Below, in pieces: positions 1 through 6,124 of a stretch of DNA of 64,000 nt. The number at the start of each line of letters is the position of its first letter. Position 1 is the stretch's first letter. The notes beneath the pieces were generated by a model, which worked only from the letters and a program-made list of their open reading frames with translations, was not told where the DNA came from and made no database searches. Both the position numbers and the translations under genes were made by a program. The DNA lies in contig JAVWTD010000003.1 of the NCBI GenBank assembly GCA_036667875.1, forward strand, positions 7,253-71,252, given 5' to 3'. The DNA is from CAJGDV01 sp036667875. GTDB taxonomy: Bacteria; Bacillota_I; Bacilli_A; RF39; UBA660.

Positions 1-303
1 TAGAACGGTTTTTCCAATTAATACAGAATCATTTAATTTTGAGATTGCTGTAGCATTAAAGAATGGAACATAATTTTTTAGAATATTTGATGAACCTGTT
101 GTTGTTATGTCTTTAGTGGATAGATTGTCTTTAGCGGCATATGGTATGCCTGATAAAATGTTTTCGTTTACAGTTTTTTTTGATGGATTATCTATAATTG
201 TTACGAACGAATTGTATTCTTTTTGGTATTTATGGGCTTTTTCTATTGATTCTTCTACAATGTCTTTTCCATCAAGTAACCTTTTATGTAATTCTTCTAT
301 CAT
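1..303 (-). CDS. gatA: Asp-tRNA(Asn)/Glu-tRNA(Gln) amidotransferase subunit A, N-terminal part
   Basis: GatA is the amidase subunit of the GatCAB complex, which converts misacylated Asp-tRNA(Asn) or Glu-tRNA(Gln) to the amide form using ammonia released from glutamine. About 101 N-terminal residues are present; the rest lies beyond the left edge. The segment GIPYAAKDNL carries the catalytic lysine of the amidase signature Ser-cisSer-Lys triad, followed by the expected TTTGSSNIL and GKT stretches. The ATG at 301-303 overlaps the gatC stop by one base (TAATG), indicating translational coupling. gatB is expected further left but cannot be seen. Confidence 0.93.
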   Translation of the reverse strand, partial: MIEELHKRLLDGKDIVEESIEKAHKYQKEYNSFVTIIDNPSKKTVNENILSGIPYAAKDNLSTKDITTTGSSNILKNYVPFFNATAISKLNDSVLIGKTVL

Positions 304-593
304 TATTCCACTACCTTTCTAATTTCTACTTCTCTTCCTTCTGTTTTTGATGCATTTTTAAGGATTGTTTGATTGTCTACGGTTCTTATTTCTTCATCGT
401 TTCTTAGTGTTTCCAAAGTAACTGGAAATGGATAAAATAATGGTTCTACATTTTTTATTTCTTCCATATTTTCTATTAATTCCATTTGTTTTAAGATTAC
501 TTCAAATTCGTTAGCTAGTGTTTCATATTCACTATCTTCCATGTCAAACATTAATTTTCCTGCATATTCTTTTAATTTTTCTTTTTCTATCAT
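303..593 (-). CDS. gatC: Asp-tRNA(Asn)/Glu-tRNA(Gln) amidotransferase subunit C
   Basis: GatC is the small helical subunit that wraps around GatA and stabilises GatCAB. The 96-residue length matches the family, and the C-terminal half carries the typical MxxVxPLFYPFP-like segment (IKNVEPLFYPFPV) and the late RNDEEIR block. It is the first gene behind the T-box leader at 615-847 and has a GGAGGAATATAAATG start region. It overlaps gatA by one base, so the two are an operon. Confidence 0.92.
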   Translation of the reverse strand: MIEKEKLKEYAGKLMFDMEDSEYETLANEFEVILKQMELIENMEEIKNVEPLFYPFPVTLETLRNDEEIRTVDNQTILKNASKTEGREVEIRKVVE

Positions 594-614
594 TTATATT
601 CCTCCTTTATTGTA

Positions 615-847
615 TAAAAAAAACAGTGTTCTATCCCACAAGGGACGAATTCTGTTATATATCCGCGGTACCACCCAATTTACCATATAAATGGTCTCTC
701 TAACATGATAACGGGTTAGTCCGATAAAACTTACTTAATTTCAGATTTATAGCTCCTAAGTGTTTTTCTTAATATACTTAATTGTTAGTTTTCACCTTGT
801 CTAACTCTCTTTATATTAGTTTTATTAGTACTCTCTTATTCTTAGCT
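615..847 (-). promoter_or_regulatory. T-box leader controlling gatCA, probably Asn-specific
   Basis: On the minus strand the hallmark T-box sequence GGGTGGTACCGCGG lies at 663-676. It is followed by a terminator hairpin (AACAGAATTC-GTCCC / GGGA-TAGAACACTGTT, about 621-655) ending in a run of T. Stem I runs from CTAAG near 841-845 to CTTAG near 755-759, with a hairpin GTTAG/CTAAC at its tip enclosing the conserved GGTGAAAA loop. The likely specifier is AAC (762-764, in GAA-AAC-AC), an Asn codon, which suits GatCAB and the tRNA-Asn genes upstream. The antiterminator bulge reads UGGU, which would pair with a G discriminator only by wobble. The T-box call is secure; the specifier is inferred. Confidence 0.9.
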
Positions 848-860
848 TTTAAATAAAAAG

Positions 861-936
861 TGGCGCCTAATGTAGGACTCGAACCTACGACCTAACGGTT
901 AACAGCCGTGCGCTCTACCAACTGAGCTAAACAAGC
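861..936 (-). tRNA. tRNA-Asn (GTT), copy nearest the T-box
   Basis: The minus strand folds as a 76-base tRNA with CCA encoded. The D arm is GCTC/GAGC, the anticodon loop is CTGTTAA (anticodon GTT, Asn), the T arm is GTAGG-TTCGAGT-CCTAC, and the discriminator is G as usual for tRNA-Asn. The acceptor stem GCTTGTT/ATTAGGC has a T-T mismatch at the sixth pair and wobble pairs. Only about 16 bases separate its CCA from the first strand of the T-box stem I. Confidence 0.93.
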
Positions 937-940
937 AAAT
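886..940. repeat. 55-base direct repeat, left copy, ending at the N run
   Basis: These 55 bases recur exactly at 1041-1095, immediately after the 100-N run. The repeat covers the 5' two-thirds of tRNA-Asn. Its length equals that of the repeat around the second N run in polA, so it is best read as an unmerged contig-end overlap. Confidence 0.9.
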
Positions 941-1040
941 NNNNNNNNNNNNNNNNNNNNNNNNNNNNNNNNNNNNNNNNNNNNNNNNNNNNNNNNNNNN
1001 NNNNNNNNNNNNNNNNNNNNNNNNNNNNNNNNNNNNNNNN
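941..1040. other. Assembly gap of exactly 100 N inside the tRNA-Asn array
   Basis: The run is exactly 100 N. Because both flanks are the same 55 bases, the true distance may be minus 55 rather than plus 100. Since the overlap lies in a repeated tRNA, the true number of tRNA-Asn copies cannot be read from this assembly. Confidence 0.95.
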
Positions 1041-1091
1041 TACGACCTAACGGTTAACAGCCGTGCGCTCTACCAACTGAGCTAAACAAGC
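1041..1091 (-). tRNA. tRNA-Asn (GTT) fragment at a contig end
   Basis: This is the 5' 51 bases of the same tRNA-Asn, cut by the N run before the T arm. It is identical to the corresponding part of the copy at 861-936 and may be the same gene seen from the other contig rather than a separate copy. Confidence 0.75.
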
Positions 1092-1101
1092 AAATAATAA
1101 A

Positions 1102-1177
1102 TGGCGCCTAATGTAGGACTCGAACCTACGACCTAACGGTTAACAGCCGTGCGCTCTACCAACTGAGCTAAACAAGC
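1102..1177 (-). tRNA. tRNA-Asn (GTT), upstream copy
   Basis: This is a complete 76-base tRNA identical to the copy at 861-936, with anticodon GTT, encoded CCA and G discriminator. About 10 bases separate it from the next copy, so the array is transcribed as one unit towards the T-box and gatC. Confidence 0.93.
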
Positions 1178-1300
1178 AAATCATAGACAAACACCTGTCT
1201 ACGCATTTAATTATAAAGTAAATATCTAAAAATGTCAATATCAAAATTATACTTTTTTTGGCTTTAACTAAAAGGTTTTAAAGTTATTATAATTTAAAAT

Positions 1301-1318
1301 AACTGATATAAATCAGTT
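1301..1318 (-). terminator. Probable terminator of the zinc-ribbon protein gene
   Basis: The minus strand has the stem AACTGAT-TTAT-ATCAGTT overlapping the stop codon, followed by ATTTTAAATTATAA. The T tract is interrupted, so strength is uncertain. Confidence 0.5.
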
Positions 1319-2282
1319 ATTCTATAGGTTCTATATCTACGGGTATTTTTTCTTTAACAATACCACTTATTTGATTAAATTCAAATCCTTCTTCATTAAG
1401 TTCTGATAATGTATTTATTTTTAATGAAGACATTGATTTCATAAGTGTGTCGAGGATTTCTTTATTTACTTCACTTTTAAATTTTAAATCTATTAAGGCA
1501 ATAGTTTTTGCATCTATTTTAGCTGCTATTACATAAACACTATATGCTTCATATTTACCTTTGTATAAATAATAATCCATATTATTTACTTTTTTGTTAT
1601 AATTACTTGTAAATAGGTATTTATTGTTAGATAAAGATTCTATTATTTCATCTTTTTTTGTTTCTATTTTACTAAAATCAACATCACTTAATACCTGGAT
1701 AGATGCACCCCACTGATTTGTTTTATCAAAGATGATGAAATTATCTTTTTGTTTATCAAATTTGGTTACCCAATTATCTGGCAATGATATTTCATAAGAT
1801 TCAAAGTAATTAAGATTTTGTTTTTTACTTATTTCATTTAAATTAGTTTTAATGGTTTTATTACGGTTTAAAAATAAGTAAGCATTACCCAAAAGAGAAC
1901 CTATTAGTAATACTACTAGAACTAAAATAATCAGAAATGAATTGTTTGGTTCTGTTTTTTCTGGTTCTACAGGTATTTTTTCTTCTTGTTTTTCTATAAC
2001 TGGTTCTTTTGCTAGTTCATTAATTTCTTCTAATTCTTCTTTTGAAATTTTTCCTGTGAATTCTTCTATGTCTATTTTTTCTAGTCTCGCTGTTTTTTCT
2101 AATTCTTTTGTTATGTCTATTTCTTTTATTTTTTTTCCTTTAATGGGTTTATCATCTATTATTTCAATTATTTGTTCTGGTTCTTCATCTATTATTTCTA
2201 TATCATCAGATATTTTGGTACTACAAAATCTACAATATGTATCGCCTGGAATTATTGGAGTACCACATTTATTACATTTCAT
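1317..2282 (-). CDS. Zinc-ribbon membrane protein of unknown function
   Basis: This 321-residue protein begins with a four-cysteine zinc ribbon (CNKCG...CRFC, residues 3-20). An acidic, Glu/Lys-rich cytoplasmic linker follows to about residue 113, then one transmembrane segment (about 115-137, FLIILVLVVLLIGSLLG) and an extracellular domain of about 180 residues with alternating beta strands. The layout resembles zinc-ribbon-plus-sensor membrane proteins common in Bacillota, but I do not recognise the outer domain. It is monocistronic, with a good promoter at 2317-2344. Confidence 0.8.
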   Translation of the reverse strand: MKCNKCGTPIIPGDTYCRFCSTKISDDIEIIDEEPEQIIEIIDDKPIKGKKIKEIDITKELEKTARLEKIDIEEFTGKISKEELEEINELAKEPVIEKQEEKIPVEPEKTEPNNSFLIILVLVVLLIGSLLGNAYLFLNRNKTIKTNLNEISKKQNLNYFESYEISLPDNWVTKFDKQKDNFIIFDKTNQWGASIQVLSDVDFSKIETKKDEIIESLSNNKYLFTSNYNKKVNNMDYYLYKGKYEAYSVYVIAAKIDAKTIALIDLKFKSEVNKEILDTLMKSMSSLKINTLSELNEEGFEFNQISGIVKEKIPVDIEPIE

Positions 2283-2316
2283 AACTTCTTCCTTTCAAAA
2301 TTTAACATCTATTTAA

Positions 2317-2344
2317 ATTATACTTTATTATTTTAATTTGTCAA
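2317..2344 (-). promoter_or_regulatory. Sigma-A-type promoter of the zinc-ribbon gene
   Basis: The minus strand reads TTGACA, a 16-base spacer, then TATAAT, ending about 35 bases upstream of the start codon. Confidence 0.75.
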
Positions 2345-2366
2345 ATAAATATTCATGATGTGTATT

Positions 2367-2792
2367 TTAATCAGTATCAAAAGGTGTTACTGTTATTCCG
2401 CTACAATGATTATTACTTTCTATAATACAGTCTAAACATTTTGACATGTCAACTTCGGCTGAATCGTTTGCAACAAAGGATAAAATCATTTTTGCTATTG
2501 TTATAACAAAGAATACTACTGCTGCTGCTCCTAGTCTTTTTATAAAAGTTTGTCTATGTTTATTCATAGCACTTTCATCTTTGGCGATTGTTGCTTTAAC
2601 AAAGTCAAGACTTCCAAATATGATTAGTACTAGAGGGACTACTATTTGAAGTAAAATTATGATAGTTCTTGTAATGGGTGGAATAAAGGCTGGAATTGCT
2701 GCTCCACCACAATTTATGTATTTGTTACCAGCAGCCATTACTATGTCGAGGTTTCCAAATACTAGTGCTATTATCATAATAATTTTTTTCAT
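2367..2792 (-). CDS. VirB2-like pilin-domain protein (T4SS pilin fold)
   Basis: The 141-residue protein has a signal-like N-terminus ending near AAG, a YINCGG motif, two hydrophobic helices (about 38-65 and 85-108) joined by a charged loop, the motif FIKRLGAAAVVFFVIT, and a cysteine-rich tail (CLDCI...C). The same layout occurs in the T4SS pilin at 43903-44271 and in the N-terminal domains at 3476 and 5086, so I assign it to the VirB2/TrbC-like (T4SS_pilin) fold. It is the last gene of the five-gene run transcribed from 6048 and follows the lipoprotein gene by 8 bases. Its function is not known. Confidence 0.75.
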   Translation of the reverse strand: MKKIIMIIALVFGNLDIVMAAGNKYINCGGAAIPAFIPPITRTIIILLQIVVPLVLIIFGSLDFVKATIAKDESAMNKHRQTFIKRLGAAAVVFFVITIAKMILSFVANDSAEVDMSKCLDCIIESNNHCSGITVTPFDTD

Positions 2793-2800
2793 GTTTCCAC

Positions 2801-3466
2801 CTAAATACTTTCTAATTTTTTCATTATTTTATTGATTAATAGCATTCCTGCTATTAATGATCCAATTAATAATATTGTTATTATACTATTTTTGATTGTA
2901 TCAAATATGGTTGTTTTTTCTTTTTTTGGTACTATTATGTCTTTTGAGACTACTAATGATATGTTATTATCTTTTTCTTTTTTTATATTCCAAATATATT
3001 GATTACCTTCTATTTTATTTGCATTGTTTGAAGAAACATAATTGTCGGTTTTTATGGCTACTTTTATGTTTTTATTATCGTATAGACATTTGAATTCTCC
3101 TTGTGCCCTTATGGCAATTGATGATTTTGTTTCTTTATATTGAAATGTTTCAAAGCAATCATTAAGTAGTCCATGATTATAAAATTCATTTGTTTTAAAT
3201 TGATGAGTCATTATATATTTATATCCGTTTTTGTTAAATTCCTTATTTACTTTATAATTTTCTATATCTAAGGATTCTGTGTTTGTTTGAGTTGGAATTT
3301 TATTTTTGAATATTTTTTCTAGTTCGTCTTTTTTTTCGGTATTGAGGTTTGATGGAACATTAATTTCAATTTTTTCATTTAGTTTATCTTTTTTAATTTC
3401 TAGATTGTATTTTGTACTGCAACCTGTTATTAGAAATACACTAAGTAATAATAATATTTTTTTCAT
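2801..3466 (-). CDS. Lipoprotein with C-terminal transmembrane helix, paralogue 1
   Basis: The 221-residue protein starts with a lipoprotein signal peptide (lipobox LITGC, Cys16), has a soluble domain of about 165 residues, and ends in a hydrophobic helix (about 190-212). It would be tethered at both ends to the outer face of the membrane. It is clearly related to 4415-5077: both have CSxxYNL after the lipobox, an NDCF/NNCF block and GEFKCLxDNxxI. Each copy lies just after a VirB2-like fusion protein and before the next, so the lipoprotein and pilin-like protein probably work as a pair. No named family is recognised. Confidence 0.75.
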   Translation of the reverse strand: MKKILLLLSVFLITGCSTKYNLEIKKDKLNEKIEINVPSNLNTEKKDELEKIFKNKIPTQTNTESLDIENYKVNKEFNKNGYKYIMTHQFKTNEFYNHGLLNDCFETFQYKETKSSIAIRAQGEFKCLYDNKNIKVAIKTDNYVSSNNANKIEGNQYIWNIKKEKDNNISLVVSKDIIVPKKEKTTIFDTIKNSIITILLIGSLIAGMLLINKIMKKLESI

Positions 3467-3475
3467 GTTTCCTCC

Positions 3476-4405
3476 TTATTTAGATACTCTTTTTATTTTA
3501 GAAACGCTATCCATTGAACTACTATCAACTTTAACTTGACAACCACCTGCTGCGAAAGGTGAACAACCAGGATTACCTGAAGCGTGAATTTTTTCGTTAT
3601 TTCCTAAGTAGATTGAAACATGGTCTTGTACTCCATCATAATCCCAATCAAAGAATAATAGGTCTCCTGCTTTAGCGTTTGATAGTCCATTAATGGTTGT
3701 TCCTGAATTAGCTTGATCATTTGCTACTCTAGGAAGGTCGATTCCAAAGTTTTTAAAGACTTGTTGAGTAAATCCTGAACAATCTACTCCCTTTGAACTA
3801 TTACCTACTATTAGAGTATTACCTCCATAAATATAGGCTGTTCCTACCCACTTTTTAGCGTATGATATTATATCGGAAGAACCTTCTGTTGATGGTTTTT
3901 CATCATCTTCATATGCATCATCTCTTAAAGGAGGTTGAACGAAGTCCTTATCAGGATCAAATATTTCATCTTGCGTTGGAAAAGCTGAATCAAATGGAGC
4001 GTCTACTTCTCCTCCGCAATTACTATCATTTACTAAAAGACATGATAAACATTTTGTGTATGCTGTTTGATTAGAAGTTAAATCCGCTATAAAACGAACA
4101 AAAGTTATAACAAAAAATACTAAAGCTCCTAGTGCAAGTCGTTTCATAAACATTTTTTGATGTTTAGCTATTTCTTCTGCATTAGGGCTTATTATTGCTT
4201 TTAAAAAGTCTAGTATACCAAATATTATTATTCCTATTGGTGTTACTATTTGAAGAATGTTTACAATAGCTTTTGAGATTGTTGTAAGTCCTGCGGGTAT
4301 TGCTGTTCCTCCACAGTCTATATAGCCTCCTTGCAAGCTTATTCCACTGTTAAAGTACATAAAACATGTTAATAAAGTTATTAATAAAAATATTTTTTTC
4401 TTCAT
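3476..4405 (-). CDS. VirB2-like domain fused to an NlpC/P60 peptidoglycan hydrolase
   Basis: Residues 1-125 repeat the pilin fold: a signal segment, YIDCGG, two hydrophobic helices, MKRLALGALVFFVIT and a CLSC...C tail. A linker rich in Asp and Pro follows. The C-terminal part (about 175-309) is an NlpC/P60 cysteine peptidase with catalytic Cys in VDCSGF (about 208), His in DHVSIYLG (about 260) and a later IHASG motif. Such enzymes cleave D-Glu-meso-DAP or related stem-peptide bonds outside the cell. A VirB2-like anchor on a wall hydrolase is unusual. It is co-transcribed with lipoprotein genes on both sides. Confidence 0.85.
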   Translation of the reverse strand: MKKKIFLLITLLTCFMYFNSGISLQGGYIDCGGTAIPAGLTTISKAIVNILQIVTPIGIIIFGILDFLKAIISPNAEEIAKHQKMFMKRLALGALVFFVITFVRFIADLTSNQTAYTKCLSCLLVNDSNCGGEVDAPFDSAFPTQDEIFDPDKDFVQPPLRDDAYEDDEKPSTEGSSDIISYAKKWVGTAYIYGGNTLIVGNSSKGVDCSGFTQQVFKNFGIDLPRVANDQANSGTTINGLSNAKAGDLLFFDWDYDGVQDHVSIYLGNNEKIHASGNPGCSPFAAGGCQVKVDSSSMDSVSKIKRVSK

Positions 4406-4414
4406 TTTTTTTAC

Positions 4415-5077
4415 CTACTCATTATTTGTTATTTTATCAATAACAATAAAAACTTTCTTTAATATATAGAGTCCTAAAATAATAATAGCTATTATAAGAG
4501 ATATAATTAATGTATTAATTATTAATTCTTTTAAGGTGTTAGTAGCGTCTTTTAATCCATTATTTTTAAGGACTACTAGTTGTATGTTTACATTATCTTT
4601 GTTTTTTTTATTGATTGTCCATTTATAGTTTTCTTTATAGTCTGTTTTTTCTGCGTTATTTTGTTTGATTTTATTTTTGGTTTTTATATTTATGTTTATT
4701 TTATTGTTATCGTGAAGACATTTAAATTCTCCACTTAAATTAAACATATAATAGTTTTTTGTTTCTTTTATTACTTTGTATTGAAAACAATTATTTAGTA
4801 TTTTTGATTTTTTTATTTCGTTGTTTTTATAAGTATATGAAATATCATAAGTTGATCCTTCGTTTATGATTTCATAATCTTTTAAGGCATCTTGGTATGG
4901 TTTTGTTTCATAATTAATATAATCTTCGAATGTTTTCTTTTGTGAGTCCGGCATATTTGTGGGTACTTCTAAGTTTATATTTTCTTTAATTTCTTTATCA
5001 GTAATAGTAAGGTTATAGTTAGCACTACAACCGGTAAGAAGTATCGTAGTTAATAAAATTAATAATATTTTTTTCAT
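4415..5077 (-). CDS. Lipoprotein with C-terminal transmembrane helix, paralogue 2
   Basis: The 220-residue protein has a lipobox (LLTGC, Cys18), an extracellular domain and a C-terminal hydrophobic helix (about 188-210), and is a paralogue of 2801-3466. Shared landmarks are CSANYNLTI against CSTKYNLEI, NNCFQYKVIKETK against NDCFETFQYKETK, and GEFKCLHDNNKI against GEFKCLYDNKNI. It lies between the 3D-domain fusion (start at 6048) and the NlpC/P60 fusion. It is probably a partner of the pilin-like proteins; the function is unknown. Confidence 0.75.
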   Translation of the reverse strand: MKKILLILLTTILLTGCSANYNLTITDKEIKENINLEVPTNMPDSQKKTFEDYINYETKPYQDALKDYEIINEGSTYDISYTYKNNEIKKSKILNNCFQYKVIKETKNYYMFNLSGEFKCLHDNNKININIKTKNKIKQNNAEKTDYKENYKWTINKKNKDNVNIQLVVLKNNGLKDATNTLKELIINTLIISLIIAIIILGLYILKKVFIVIDKITNNE

Positions 5078-5085
5078 TTTACTCC

Positions 5086-6048
5086 TTACCTTTCTATAAT
5101 TATGATTTTACCTGTTTGTGAACCAAATTCTTTGGCACTTTTTTCGTCTTCAAATAATATTGGTATAACATATTGTGCTTCTTCATTAATTTTAGAATAT
5201 TTTTTTCTGTCTGTTACTGTATAAATCCTTTTTTGATAGTTTTTCTTGTTTAATCCATTTAGTTCTTTTATATATATTAAACTTCCATAAGGAACTGCAG
5301 GAGGGGCTGCACAGGTCTGTTTTGATGTATCAAGCAGGTTTCCAGATTCATCTATTCCTGGTTTTTTTAATATATAATATCCTATAAATTTGGCTTTTAC
5401 TTCTATACCACTTGGTTCATCTATATAACTATAGAGGTTGGCTGCTGTTTTATTTGGATTATTTCCTATTCCTATTTGATTAACGTTAACTTTATTAAGC
5501 GGAATAGTTTCAATGACTTCTGGGCCTTGATATGTTCCACTTGGCGAGTTACTTCCATCATTTAAATAAGCATCATCTTTAATTGTGGGAAATTTAAAAG
5601 GTTTATCTATTTTTTCTATTTTAGGGTTAATTATAGACTCTACTTCTCCGGTACAACTATTTTTACCTGATACAAGACAGTTTAAGCAAGAGGTTAAATT
5701 AGTAGTTTTAGAAAAGACTGTTGGAATAAGTCCAACAACAGATACTAATAAAAAACACATAGTTGCAATTACAAGTCTTTTGGCGAGGTTTCCTTCTTTG
5801 CTTTTAACATAATTATTTTTTGGTTCACTTAATAACTTTAAATAATCAATTATAACGGTAATTATTATAAGTAGAGGTAGTACTAATTGAAAGAATATAA
5901 TAATAGCGTGAGTAATTGTAGGTACTTCAATTGGTAATTTAGCTGTGCCACAGTCTATATAGTTTGCTGCTAATGAAAAAGTTGTTTTATTAAGGGAATA
6001 AAATATACTTAAAAAAGTAGATGCTATAATTGACTTTAGTATTTTCAT
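5086..6048 (-). CDS. VirB2-like domain fused to a 3D/RlpA-like wall domain
   Basis: Residues 1-145 show the pilin layout (YIDCG, two hydrophobic helices, AKRLVIATMCFLLVS, CLNCLVSGKNSC). The C-terminal 120 residues resemble a 3D or double-psi beta-barrel domain: a VKAKFIGYY strand, CAAPPAVPYGSLIYI (compare the family's AAxPxxIPxGT), YTVTDRKK and a late AKEFGSQTGKIIII. Such domains occur in MltA/RpfB/RlpA-type wall enzymes. The third Asp of the 3D motif is not obvious, so activity is uncertain. It is the first gene of the five-gene run, with an extended -10 promoter at 6072-6077. Confidence 0.7.
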   Translation of the reverse strand: MKILKSIIASTFLSIFYSLNKTTFSLAANYIDCGTAKLPIEVPTITHAIIIFFQLVLPLLIIITVIIDYLKLLSEPKNNYVKSKEGNLAKRLVIATMCFLLVSVVGLIPTVFSKTTNLTSCLNCLVSGKNSCTGEVESIINPKIEKIDKPFKFPTIKDDAYLNDGSNSPSGTYQGPEVIETIPLNKVNVNQIGIGNNPNKTAANLYSYIDEPSGIEVKAKFIGYYILKKPGIDESGNLLDTSKQTCAAPPAVPYGSLIYIKELNGLNKKNYQKRIYTVTDRKKYSKINEEAQYVIPILFEDEKSAKEFGSQTGKIIIIER

Positions 6049-6071
6049 AAGACACCTCTAATCTTAAATCT

Positions 6072-6080
6072 ATTATAACA
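6072..6080 (-). promoter_or_regulatory. Extended -10 promoter of the pilin-fusion/lipoprotein operon
   Basis: The minus strand reads ATGTTATAAT, giving TGn-TATAAT, about 25 bases before the start of the 5086-6048 gene. No good -35 is seen. The same TATGTTATA(A/C)T block recurs at several promoters in this window. Confidence 0.55.
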
Positions 6081-6098
6081 TGTTTTAGATATTAAAAA

Positions 6099-6121
6099 AA
6101 AGGAAAATTTGTTTTTCCTTT
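6099..6121 (-). terminator. Terminator of spoIVA
   Basis: The minus strand reads AAAGGAAAA-ACAAA-TTTTCCTTT followed by a T run, just past the spoIVA stop. Confidence 0.8.
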
Positions 6122-6124
6122 AAA

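Noticed and set aside
1942..2316. Plus-strand frame of 124 codons
   Set aside because: It is antisense to the zinc-ribbon gene, is low-complexity Ser/Phe-rich and lacks a ribosome site. The many other plus-strand frames over minus-strand genes are rejected on the same grounds.
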